64,000 nucleotides of DNA. Source: Sorangium cellulosum. Lineage in GTDB: Bacteria; Myxococcota_A; Polyangia; Polyangiales; Polyangiaceae. How positions within the stretch are numbered: the stretch's first letter is position 1; each line of letters opens with the position of its first letter. The notes below the pieces were generated by a model. That model worked only from the letters and a program-made list of their open reading frames with translations. It was not told the DNA's origin and searched no databases. This document shows positions 34,815-43,366 of the stretch, one piece after another. The position numbers were made by a program, and so were the translations under genes. Location of the stretch: the NCBI RefSeq assembly GCF_004135735.1, contig NZ_CP012670.1:496001-560000 (forward strand), read 5' to 3'.

Positions 34815-35201
34815 TCGCTTTCGAGAGCGCGGACTCTACTCGCCGCGCCGTGGTTGTCAAGCACGGATCTTTTTTTCCGTCCGGCGGCGCGGCTTTCGGC
34901 CGATCTGCCCGGTGCTGCGCCGCGCAGGTTCGTCCCTGGGTGGGCACCGATCGGGTAGGCCCCCGGCGAGGGTGTTCGCCGCGCGGGGTGGGGGACGGGC
35001 CGTGTCTGAGCCCGGGTGCCCACGCTCCTCCGGCTCCGCCGGAGGAGCGTGGGCTCAGGCGAGTTCGGCGGGGCCCCCACCCCGCGCGGCGAACACCCTC
35101 GCCGGGGGCCGGGCAGCCCGGCAAGACCTCGTTCCGCGCGTCAGGCCTCCGGCGCCGCGGGGCCTCCGGCGCAACCAGGACGCCCCCGGGCGACGCGGTT
35201 G
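34815..35201. other. Gene-free interval between tRNA-Ala and the HTTM gene
   Basis: No supported coding sequence. It holds the large nested inverted repeat listed separately and a short T-run at 34868-34875 on the plus strand. The tRNA promoter should be within about 100 bp of 34814 on the minus strand but is not obvious. Confidence 0.5.
34958..35110. repeat. Nested inverted repeat: perfect 37-bp outer arms, 16-bp inner stem
   Basis: The outer arms 34958-34994 and 35074-35110 are exact reverse complements over 37 bp (begins GGCCCCCGGCGAGGGTGTTC). Inside them, 35018-35033 and 35039-35054 form a perfect 16-bp stem (GCCCACGCTCCTCCGG) around a 5-nt loop. The structure lies 91 bp past the stop of the minus-strand HTTM gene. 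No T-run follows, so a simple intrinsic terminator is unlikely. Confidence 0.92.
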
Positions 35202-37199
35202 CTACTCCGCGGCTTTCCCAGGCTGCGCCGGCGCCCCGGTGTGCGCGCGCGCCCGCGCCTTCGGGTTGTAGAAGGAGAAGAGCCGTTCGCGCTCCTCCCC
35301 GTAGCTCTGTGTCGAGCCCCACCTCGGGTTCCAGTCTTTCACCCAGTACACCTCGCCCGAGACGATCGCGTCCTCGGGCCGGCCCGTGCGCTCGGGGTAC
35401 CGGTACATGTACTCCTTCATGGCGTCCCGGTACGCGCTGTTGCCCGGCAGCTTGATGCGGGCGAAGTAGTCGCACCAGATCTGGCTGTACCCGAAGCTCT
35501 TCGCGTTCAGGAGGTCGAAGTTCGGCGGCTCACCCGTGAACGGATTGATGTGCCGGCCGTCGACCGTCACGGCGTCGACGACGAGCGTTCCGTCATCCAT
35601 GACCGGGTTGGGCGAGAACATGAACCAGCCCTGGAGGAACCGGAGCTTCTGCGAGAGGACCCGGATCGGCTCGGGGTGGGGGACCTTCCAGCGGTTCTTG
35701 ATGACCCAGAGCTCGACGGCCGCCTGGTTGACGGCGCCGACGAACATCGCGATGACGGCGAGCTCGCGCAGCGCGGCGAGCGCCCTCCGGCCCGCCACCC
35801 GGATCGGCGCGGGCGGGGGCGCGACCTCCGAGCGCTCCGGGACCCGCAGGCCGAGCGCCCTGCCCAGGCCGCGGCGCTGCGAGGCGTCCATCGCCGCCGT
35901 CACCGCGCCGCCCACGACCGGCAGGCGGAGCGCCCAGGCCACGGCGGGGCCGAGCGGGAGCGCCGCGATCATGTCGGCGAGCGCCTCGGCGCCCGTGACC
36001 AGCGCCCCGTCGGGGCGCCGCGCCGAGAGCGCGCGCGCCGCGGCGGTCGACTCCTCGAAGGCGAGCAGGCCGAAGCGGTCCATCCGCTTCAGCACGCGGC
36101 ACGCGAAGAGCGCGCCCGGCGACCGCGGATCGAAGAGCACGACCCGGGCGCGGTGGAGGCGCCGCATCGTGCGCGCGGCGATCTCCCAGTCCTCGCGGCC
36201 GATGAGCAGCGTCGAGAACACGCAGAGCGCCCACGCGAAGGGGCCCAGCACGAAGGTCGCGCCGAAGCCGATGTGGAGCACGTTCATCATGACCAGCGCG
36301 AGCCTCCGCGCCCACGCCCGGCCGAGCGGCGACAGGAGGCACACCGGGATGGCCGCCTCGAAGGCGAGCACCATCCGGGTCATGAACAGGATCATCCAGC
36401 TCGGCGCGTAGTCGCGGAGGTCCGCCACGATGGGCGTCACCATCCGGTCGACGTACAGCACGAAGTGGACCGCGGTCCCGTTCTTCCAGGCGGGGCCGGT
36501 CTTGTGCACGACGTTGAAGAAGTAGATCGCCGAGATCTGGATCAGCAGGACGGGCCCGATGAGGGTCACGTGCTGGTCCGGCTTCGCCGGATCGTCGAGG
36601 GTGCTGCGGTCGTTCAGATCGTCGGCGGTCCGCTCGCGGCTGCGCTTCAGCGAGGCGAGGAGCGCGTCGACCGAGAACCGGTCGCCCATCGGCAGGAAGC
36701 ACGTCCACAGGAGGAGCAGGTTGTGGACGACGTAGCCGCCGTTCTCGATGAGCAGGACGCGCCCGTTCATGCTCGTGACGAACACGAGCGAGAGCACCTG
36801 CATGAGCTTCGTCTTCCAGCCGATGAGCAGGCAGACGTAGGTGGCGAGGACGACGGCCCACAGGACCCAGAGCTCGCCCGACGTCGAGAAGGCGTTGACG
36901 AGCGAGAAGTTGCCGCTCCCCTGCGGGCGCCAGAGGTTCACGTGGTTCGGCAGGACGCCGGTGTCCGCGAACATGTCGGTCCACGCCCACGTGCGGCGGA
37001 ACAGGTCGCCGATGAGGAAGAAGCCGAGCAGGATGCGCGTGAAGCCGAGCGTCCGCCGATCGAAGGTGAAGAAGCAGTCCCGGAGGACGTCCCACCACGA
37101 GGCCACGGGCGCGCGCTCGTCCTTCGCGGCGGCGTCCTCTCCCTTCGCGGCGGTGTCCTCGTCCTTCGCGGCGTCGCCGCGGTCGTCTCGTGTCTCCAT
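35202..37199 (-). CDS. HTTM-domain (vitamin K-dependent carboxylase-like) membrane protein
   Basis: 665 residues. After a charged N terminus with AAKGED/AAKDE repeats comes an HTTM-type multi-span region (FFTFDRRTLGFTRILLGFFL, VVHNLLLLWTCFLPMGDRFS, QISAIYFFNVVHKTGPAWKN). Around residues 355-440 a segment resembles a DCC1/DUF393 thiol-oxidoreductase fold (ARVVLFDPRSPGALFACRVL, LVTGAEALADMIAALPLGPA) but has lost the CxxC. The C-terminal part (FLQGWFMFSPNPVMDDGTLV) is periplasmic-looking. Myxobacterial HTTM proteins are largely uncharacterised, and carboxylase activity should not be assumed. Confidence 0.85.
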   Translation of the reverse strand: METRDDRGDAAKDEDTAAKGEDAAAKDERAPVASWWDVLRDCFFTFDRRTLGFTRILLGFFLIGDLFRRTWAWTDMFADTGVLPNHVNLWRPQGSGNFSLVNAFSTSGELWVLWAVVLATYVCLLIGWKTKLMQVLSLVFVTSMNGRVLLIENGGYVVHNLLLLWTCFLPMGDRFSVDALLASLKRSRERTADDLNDRSTLDDPAKPDQHVTLIGPVLLIQISAIYFFNVVHKTGPAWKNGTAVHFVLYVDRMVTPIVADLRDYAPSWMILFMTRMVLAFEAAIPVCLLSPLGRAWARRLALVMMNVLHIGFGATFVLGPFAWALCVFSTLLIGREDWEIAARTMRRLHRARVVLFDPRSPGALFACRVLKRMDRFGLLAFEESTAAARALSARRPDGALVTGAEALADMIAALPLGPAVAWALRLPVVGGAVTAAMDASQRRGLGRALGLRVPERSEVAPPPAPIRVAGRRALAALRELAVIAMFVGAVNQAAVELWVIKNRWKVPHPEPIRVLSQKLRFLQGWFMFSPNPVMDDGTLVVDAVTVDGRHINPFTGEPPNFDLLNAKSFGYSQIWCDYFARIKLPGNSAYRDAMKEYMYRYPERTGRPEDAIVSGEVYWVKDWNPRWGSTQSYGEERERLFSFYNPKARARAHTGAPAQPGKAAE

Positions 37200-37342
37200 A
37201 GGGCGTCGGGATCGATCCTGGCGAGCGGAGCGCTCGCCATTCCTTGGCTCGATACCTACCCTAACCGCGCCGGCGCCGCACGAGGCGCGCGCCGCGCTTG
37301 ATGCGCGCGCCGCGCGGCAGTAACGAGGAGCGGAGGATCCTC

Positions 37343-37591
37343 ATGCCCGACGCTGAAGAGCGCCTCTCGCTCGCGACGTGCGCCTTCGTGGCGAGCTGCA
37401 TCCTGCTCGCGCCGCGAGAGTGGGTCTCGGCGGGGCTCGGGTTCGCGCTCTCCCTCTCGCTCTTCGCGTGGCACCTCGTCCGCGCGCGCGGCGAGACCTC
37501 GCGCCGCGCGCGCGGCGCGTCCACCGCGCGCCCGCAGGCGGCCTCGGGCGTTCAGCGCTCGCCGGGCGAGGAGCCGGCCGAGCCCGCCTGA
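37343..37591 (+). CDS. Small membrane protein, unknown
   Basis: 82 residues with GAGGAGCGGAGG upstream of the ATG. There are two hydrophobic stretches (LATCAFVASCILLA and WVSAGLGFALSLSLFAWHLV) and a basic C-terminal tail. No family recognised. Its last 40 bp overlap the convergent PGPGW-type gene, so one of the two ends may be overcalled. Confidence 0.55.
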   Translation: MPDAEERLSLATCAFVASCILLAPREWVSAGLGFALSLSLFAWHLVRARGETSRRARGASTARPQAASGVQRSPGEEPAEPA

Positions 37592-38034
37592 TGGCGCAGC
37601 GGGGGGCGACGGAAGCGGGCGCGCACGCGGTTGACCGCGGCGTGCACCTTCGGCGCTGCGAGCACCCGCTGCTCCAGGCGCCGCTTGCCCGGGATGTCCA
37701 GGAGCATCACGCCGATCACCATCGTCAGCACGCCCTGGCCCGGCACGCCGGGCAGCGCGAGCACGACCCCGAGCACCACGAGGACGGCGCCCAGCACGTT
37801 CTTCCCCACCCGCGCCGCCGCGCGTACCCACGCAGGACACCCCGGCAGGAACGGGGGATTCTCCGTTCGCTCCAGGTAGTCCTCGGGCAGCCGGATCACC
37901 ACGATGGTCATGACGACCATGCTCGCGAGGAGGCTCGCGAGGAACGCGCCGGCGCCGAGCGCGATCTCCTCGCGGTGGGCGTTCAGGAACGAGAGCGCTG
38001 TCTGCGTCGCCGCCATCGTCGCGCCGTGGAGCAT
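37552..38034 (-). CDS. PGPGW-type transmembrane protein
   Basis: 160 residues (or 154 from the second Met). The first membrane segment is GAGAFLASLLASMVVMTIVV. The pair VLVVLGVVLALPGVPGQGVL and TMVIGVMLLDIPGKRRLEQR matches the PGPGW family (LPGPG then a GLxLL helix and KRR motif). Function unknown. It lies between the HTTM-side small gene and argB. Confidence 0.78.
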   Translation of the reverse strand: MLHGATMAATQTALSFLNAHREEIALGAGAFLASLLASMVVMTIVVIRLPEDYLERTENPPFLPGCPAWVRAAARVGKNVLGAVLVVLGVVLALPGVPGQGVLTMVIGVMLLDIPGKRRLEQRVLAAPKVHAAVNRVRARFRRPPLRHQAGSAGSSPGER

Positions 38035-38074
38035 ACGGCGCGCGGTTGGCCCGGGCGAGGGCGGCCGGGCCGGC

Positions 38075-38902
38075 TCAGGGCACGAGCACGGTGCCGATGG
38101 AGCCCGGCGCGCTCGCCTCGCGCGCGAGATCTCCCGGGCTCAGCCGGCCGACGATGTGGATGCGCCGGACCCCCTCCGCGAGCGCGGCGAACGACTCCTC
38201 GAGCTTCGGGATCATCCCGCGCGTGACGGCGCCGCTCGCGATGAGGGCGCGCCCCTCCGCGACCGTGAGGCTCGGGATGCGCGAGGCGGGATCGGACACG
38301 TCGCGCAGCACGCCGCGCACGTCGCTCACGAGGAAGAGGCCCGCGGCGCCGAGCTCGATGGCGACCCGGTTGGCGACCGTGTCGGCGTTGATGTTGTAGA
38401 CCTGCCCGTCGTTGCCGGCGCCGAGGCAGGCGAGGACGGGCACATAGCCGCCGCTCGCCAGGAGCTCGAGGAGGCCGCGGTCGACCCCCGTGATGTCGCC
38501 GACGAGGCCGAGGTCCACCGGCTCGGGGCCCGCGCCGGCATAGACCTGCGGCGGCCGCTTGACGGCGGACAGGGCCGGGCCGCTCGCGCCGTGGAGCCCG
38601 ACGGGGCGGACGCCCGCGGCGAGGAGCGCGGCGCACAGGTCGACGTTGAGCTTGCCAGCGACGACCATCTTCATGACGTCGAGCGTCTCGGCGTCGGTGA
38701 CGCGCTGGCCCGCCACCTGCCGCACGGGGATGCCGAGCCGCTCCTGCAGCCGGGTGGCCTGCGCGCCGCCGCCGTGGACGACGACCGCGCGCGCGCCGGC
38801 GCGGGTGAGCTCGGCGAGATCGCCGGCGAGGACGGCGAGGGCAGGGCCGCCCACGACCTCGCCGCCGAGCTTGATGACGAGCGGGCCTTCCGACGTGGTC
38901 AC
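38075..38902 (-). CDS. argB: Acetylglutamate kinase
   Basis: 275 residues. GTG 38902, with CGGAGG 5 bp upstream, is the chosen start (VTTSEGPLVIKLGGEVVGGP). Motifs: KLGGE, VVHGGGAQATRLQERLGIPV, NVDLCAALL, VGLHGASG, and YNINADTVANRVAIELGAAG followed by FLVSDVRGVL. It phosphorylates N-acetylglutamate in arginine biosynthesis. No other arg gene is adjacent. A divergent M20 peptidase gene lies across a 253-bp spacer that holds a palindromic element. Confidence 0.95.
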   Translation of the reverse strand: MTTSEGPLVIKLGGEVVGGPALAVLAGDLAELTRAGARAVVVHGGGAQATRLQERLGIPVRQVAGQRVTDAETLDVMKMVVAGKLNVDLCAALLAAGVRPVGLHGASGPALSAVKRPPQVYAGAGPEPVDLGLVGDITGVDRGLLELLASGGYVPVLACLGAGNDGQVYNINADTVANRVAIELGAAGLFLVSDVRGVLRDVSDPASRIPSLTVAEGRALIASGAVTRGMIPKLEESFAALAEGVRRIHIVGRLSPGDLAREASAPGSIGTVLVP

Positions 38903-39005
38903 GGGTGCCTCCGTGGTGAGCTGGACCGTTTCATGAGGGGGACACGTATCACTTCTGGTGCGGCCAGGGCAGAGGTCGCCGGCCTCCCCTGCGCGCCGCG
39001 GCGCC

Positions 39006-39121
39006 GGGTGGTGGTCACGTTTGGGGTGCTCACCGGAGGGGCTGGAGCGCAGGCGGGCCACGAGAGGGGCCCGCCGGAACGCAAGCCCCGGAGGTGAGCA
39101 CCCCAAACGTGACCACCACCC
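39006..39121 (+). repeat. 116-bp palindromic element, copy A
   Basis: It begins GGGTGGTGGTCACGTTTGGG and ends with the exact reverse complement, with perfect outer arms of 29 bp (39006-39034 / 39093-39121). The interior is imperfectly paired around a short core at about 39060. It is followed 34 bp later by the GTG start of the M20 peptidase gene, and argB starts 104 bp to its left on the other strand. Copy B at 62865-62980 is the same length in reverse orientation. Confidence 0.95.
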
Positions 39122-39155
39122 GGCGCCGCCGGCGCTCCCGTGGCATGCTCGAGCC

Positions 39156-40325
<1,170 letters not shown>

Positions 40326-40403
40326 CGCAGGACGCGCGCGCGGTCGCGCGGCGTGGTCCGACGTTGCGTTGACGCCTCCAGGCGGGCGGAGCATGATCGC
40401 CGC

Positions 40404-41231
40404 ATGGCTGGCGCCGCAGCACAAAGGGACCTCGAGAGCCCCCTCGTCGACCGGCCCGACATCTCCGGCCTCGTGGTGGAGGACGACACGCCGGTGGACA
40501 ACCTGCCTTCAGAGAAGCAGCAGCGGCTGCTGACGGAGAGCTTGTACACCAGCTGGAGCGGGCCGCCGCCGGACGAGAGCGGAGGACCCCGCCCCTTCCT
40601 CGCGGCGGCCAACGTGGGGCTGTTCTCGTCCGTGAAGCGGCCCCCGCTCGTCCCGGACTTCTTCCTCAGCCTGGACGTCGTGCCGGCCGAGCCCCGCTGG
40701 GCCAAGGAGAACCGGACCTACCTCTTCTGGGAGTTCGGGAAGCCGCCCGAGCTCGTCATCGAGGTCGTGTCGAACCGGGAGGGCGAGGAGCTCGGCAGGA
40801 AGCGCCGCGGCTACGCGGGGATGCGGATCCCCCATTACGTGGTCTACGATCCGGCCCGGCACCTCGGAGAGGCGGCGCTCCACGCGTTCGAGCTGCGCGG
40901 CGACCTCTACGTGCCGATCCAGCCCTGGTTCGAGCTCCTCGGGCTCGGCCTCGTGGAGTGGGACGGCGAGTTCGAGGGCATGAGCGGTCCATGGCTGAGG
41001 TGGCGCGACCAGGACGGTGAGCTGCTGCTGACAGGGGCCGAGCGCGCCGAGAGCGAGCGCGAGCGCGCCGAGAGCGAGCGCGAGCGCGCCGAGAGCGAGC
41101 GCAAGCGCGCCGAGAGCGAGCGCGAGCGCGCCGAGAGCGAGCGCAAGCGCGCCGAAGAGGCGGAGCTCCGGGCGCAGCGGCTGGCCGCGCGCCTGCGGGC
41201 GCTGGGCGTCGATCCCGACGCAGACACCTGA
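40404..41231 (+). CDS. Uma2-family (PD-(D/E)xK-like) protein with heptad-repeat tail
   Basis: 275 residues. The Uma2 core has the expected elements: VPDFFLSLDV (Asp85), LVIEVVSNREGEELGRKRRG (Glu120, then Lys-rich) and MRIPHYVVYDP. The family belongs to the restriction-endonuclease-like fold, and its cellular role is unknown. Residues 215-250 are five heptads of AESERER/AESERKR, a predicted coiled coil, followed by LAARLRALGVDPD, the usual end of such proteins. ATG 40404 is used. Confidence 0.9.
   Translation: MAGAAAQRDLESPLVDRPDISGLVVEDDTPVDNLPSEKQQRLLTESLYTSWSGPPPDESGGPRPFLAAANVGLFSSVKRPPLVPDFFLSLDVVPAEPRWAKENRTYLFWEFGKPPELVIEVVSNREGEELGRKRRGYAGMRIPHYVVYDPARHLGEAALHAFELRGDLYVPIQPWFELLGLGLVEWDGEFEGMSGPWLRWRDQDGELLLTGAERAESERERAESERERAESERKRAESERERAESERKRAEEAELRAQRLAARLRALGVDPDADT
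41043..41150. repeat. 21-bp tandem repeats in the Uma2 gene
   Basis: Five copies of GCCGAGAGCGAGCGCGAGCG (with C), varying only GAG/AAG at one codon, encode the heptad tail. Confidence 0.85.
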
Positions 41232-41265
41232 TGTCGCTCGGCGCCGCGGGCGCCGCGGCCGCTGC

Positions 41266-42483
41266 TCACTCCAGCACCACGAACTTCAGGTACCGCCCCT
41301 CCCACCACGCCGGCAGCGTCGGGTGATCCTCCGGCTGTCCGTGGATCGCCCGGACCCGGAGGTCGTCCCGCTCGAGGGTCGCGTCGTCCAGCGTCGCCAG
41401 GAAGTCCTCCGCCGTGATGTGGCTGGAGCACGACGCCGCGCACAGCACGCCGCCCGGCTCGAGCACGCGCGCGACCGCCGTGTGCAGCCTCCGGTAGGCC
41501 CCGAGCGCGCGGGGCTTCGCGCGCTCGCTCGGCGCGAAGCTCGGCGGATCCGAGATGACGAGGTCGTACCGATCGCCGCGCGCGCGCGCCTTCTCGAGGA
41601 AATCGAACACGTCGGCCGTCACGAACTCGTGCGCCGCCGGATCGACGCCGTTCTCGCGGAAGGTGCGCTGCGCGCTCGCGTGCGCGGCCGACGCCGAGTC
41701 CACGGAGGTGACCCGGCCCGCGCCGCCGAGCGCCGCGGCCACCGAGAAGCCGCCGGCGTAGCTGAACAGGTTGAGCACGCGCCGGCGCCCGGCCGCGAGC
41801 GCCCGCACGCGGGCGCGGTTGTCGCGCTGATCGAGGAACGCGCCCGTCTTCTGGCCGCGCGCGAGGTCGACCTCCATCGCGACGCCCATCTCCCTCACGA
41901 AGAGGCGCTCCGGCAGCGGCGGCCCGTGCAGGTGCGCGAGCTTCTTCCCCTCGGCGTCCCCCTGGGCGCGCAGGCCGATCGAGCGGACGCCGCGCGCGCC
42001 CAGCGCGCGGGCCAGGTGCGGGAGCAGGCGGTCGAGCCACGGCGCGAGCGCGCCGCCGTCGAGGCGCACCACCGCGGCGCGGTCGTACCGATCGATGACG
42101 AGCGACGGCACCCGGTCCCCCTCGCCGTTGCACAGGCGGTACGCGGTCGTGTCGCGGCCGGCGAACCAGCCGTCGCGCAGGGCGAAGGCGCGCTCGAGCC
42201 GCCCGGCGATGGCCCGCTCGTCGAGCGGCGCCTGCGCGCGCTGGAAGACGCGGACGGCGATCGGGGAGCCTTCGTCCCAGAGCCCCCGCCCGAGGAACGG
42301 CGCGCCCTCGGCCAACAGATCGACCACCTCGCCCGACGCGGCCGCGGCCGCGGCGGCGGGGCGGGGGGCGCGCGCGCCGCGGTGACCTGGGTGGCCGCCG
42401 GCGCTCGCGATGCCGTCGCGGTACACCCACGGGTGGCCGCGGCGTACGGCCGCGGCGGCGGTCGCGGTGAGATGGACCCGCAT
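41266..42483 (-). CDS. Class I rRNA methyltransferase, RlmI-like
   Basis: 405 residues. A PUA-like N terminus (RRGHPWVYRDGI) carries an Ala/Pro/Arg insertion at about 27-50. The Rossmann methyltransferase domain has VLNLFSYAGGFSVAAALGGA (motif I) and LVISDPPSFAPSERAKPRAL (motif IV). The C terminus has LCAASCSSHITAEDFLATLD. It probably methylates a cytosine of 23S rRNA (m5C). It is divergent from the pxp operon. Confidence 0.92.
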   Translation of the reverse strand: MRVHLTATAAAAVRRGHPWVYRDGIASAGGHPGHRGARAPRPAAAAAAASGEVVDLLAEGAPFLGRGLWDEGSPIAVRVFQRAQAPLDERAIAGRLERAFALRDGWFAGRDTTAYRLCNGEGDRVPSLVIDRYDRAAVVRLDGGALAPWLDRLLPHLARALGARGVRSIGLRAQGDAEGKKLAHLHGPPLPERLFVREMGVAMEVDLARGQKTGAFLDQRDNRARVRALAAGRRRVLNLFSYAGGFSVAAALGGAGRVTSVDSASAAHASAQRTFRENGVDPAAHEFVTADVFDFLEKARARGDRYDLVISDPPSFAPSERAKPRALGAYRRLHTAVARVLEPGGVLCAASCSSHITAEDFLATLDDATLERDDLRVRAIHGQPEDHPTLPAWWEGRYLKFVVLE

Positions 42484-42643
42484 CGCCCCCGCCTAGCACG
42501 GCGAGCTCGCAGCGTGCTGCTCCGTGTTCTCCCTGAGCGTGGCCGGCGGCGCGGCGGCGCGACCGGGGACCGAGGGACTGCGCTGCCTTGACGAGCCGCG
42601 CGGGCTCTCCAATCATCGCGGCCTGCCAGCGTCGGAGGAGCGT

Positions 42644-43366
42644 GTGGGGCCGATCGATCTCAACATCGATCTCGGCGAGCTCGAAGGCGAGCCCGACGAG
42701 CTGTATTCCCTGGCCACCGTCGCCAACATCGCCTGCGGAGGACACGCCGGCGACGCCGGCTCGATGGCGCGCGCGGCGTCCGTCGCCGGCCGCGCGGGCG
42801 CCAGGATCGCCGCGCACCCCTCGTACCCCGACCGGCACCGCTTCGGCCGGGTGAGCCTCCCGATCGCCGCGGGCGACCTCCGCGACAGCGTCCGCGCCCA
42901 GTGCGCCGCGCTCCGCGAGGCGGCCGAGGGCGCTCGGGTGCGCATCTCGGCGCTGAAGCTCCACGGCGCGCTCTACCACGACGCCGCCCGCGACCCGGAG
43001 CTCGCGGAGGCGGTGCTCGACGGCGCCTCCGCCGCGCTCGGCGGGGCGCTCTTCACGGTGGTCGGGCCGCCCTCCGGGGCGCTGGCGGAGGTGGCCCGGG
43101 CGCTCGGCCTCGCCTATGCGCGCGAGGGCTTCGCGGATCGCGGCTACGACGGGGCTGGCCGCCTCCTGCCGCGCGGCGCGCCCGGCGCGCTCCTGACGAG
43201 CGCCGCCGCGTGCGCCGCGCAGGCCGCCCGCCTCGTCGACGCCGGCGGCTTCGAGACCCTCTGCGTTCACGGCGACACGCCCGGCGCGCTCGAGAACGCG
43301 CGCGCGGTGCGCGCCGCGCTCGAGGCGCGCGGCCTCCTCGCCGCGAGGGGCGGCGGCCCGCGATGA
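42644..43366 (+). CDS. pxpA: 5-oxoprolinase subunit A (LamB/YcsF family)
   Basis: 240 residues from GTG 42644 with GGAGGAG just upstream. Family motifs are IDLNIDLGELEGEPDELYSL, ATVANIACGGHAGDAGSMAR, RIAAHPSYPDRHRFGRVSL and ALKLHGALYHDAAR. With PxpB and PxpC it hydrolyses 5-oxoproline to glutamate using ATP. The next gene overlaps by 4 bp (ATGA). An upstream extension to 42524 has no family match. Confidence 0.93.
   Translation: MGPIDLNIDLGELEGEPDELYSLATVANIACGGHAGDAGSMARAASVAGRAGARIAAHPSYPDRHRFGRVSLPIAAGDLRDSVRAQCAALREAAEGARVRISALKLHGALYHDAARDPELAEAVLDGASAALGGALFTVVGPPSGALAEVARALGLAYAREGFADRGYDGAGRLLPRGAPGALLTSAAACAAQAARLVDAGGFETLCVHGDTPGALENARAVRAALEARGLLAARGGGPR

Noticed and set aside
34958..35110. 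Intrinsic transcription terminator
   Set aside because: The stems are far longer than a terminator and no T-run follows on either strand.
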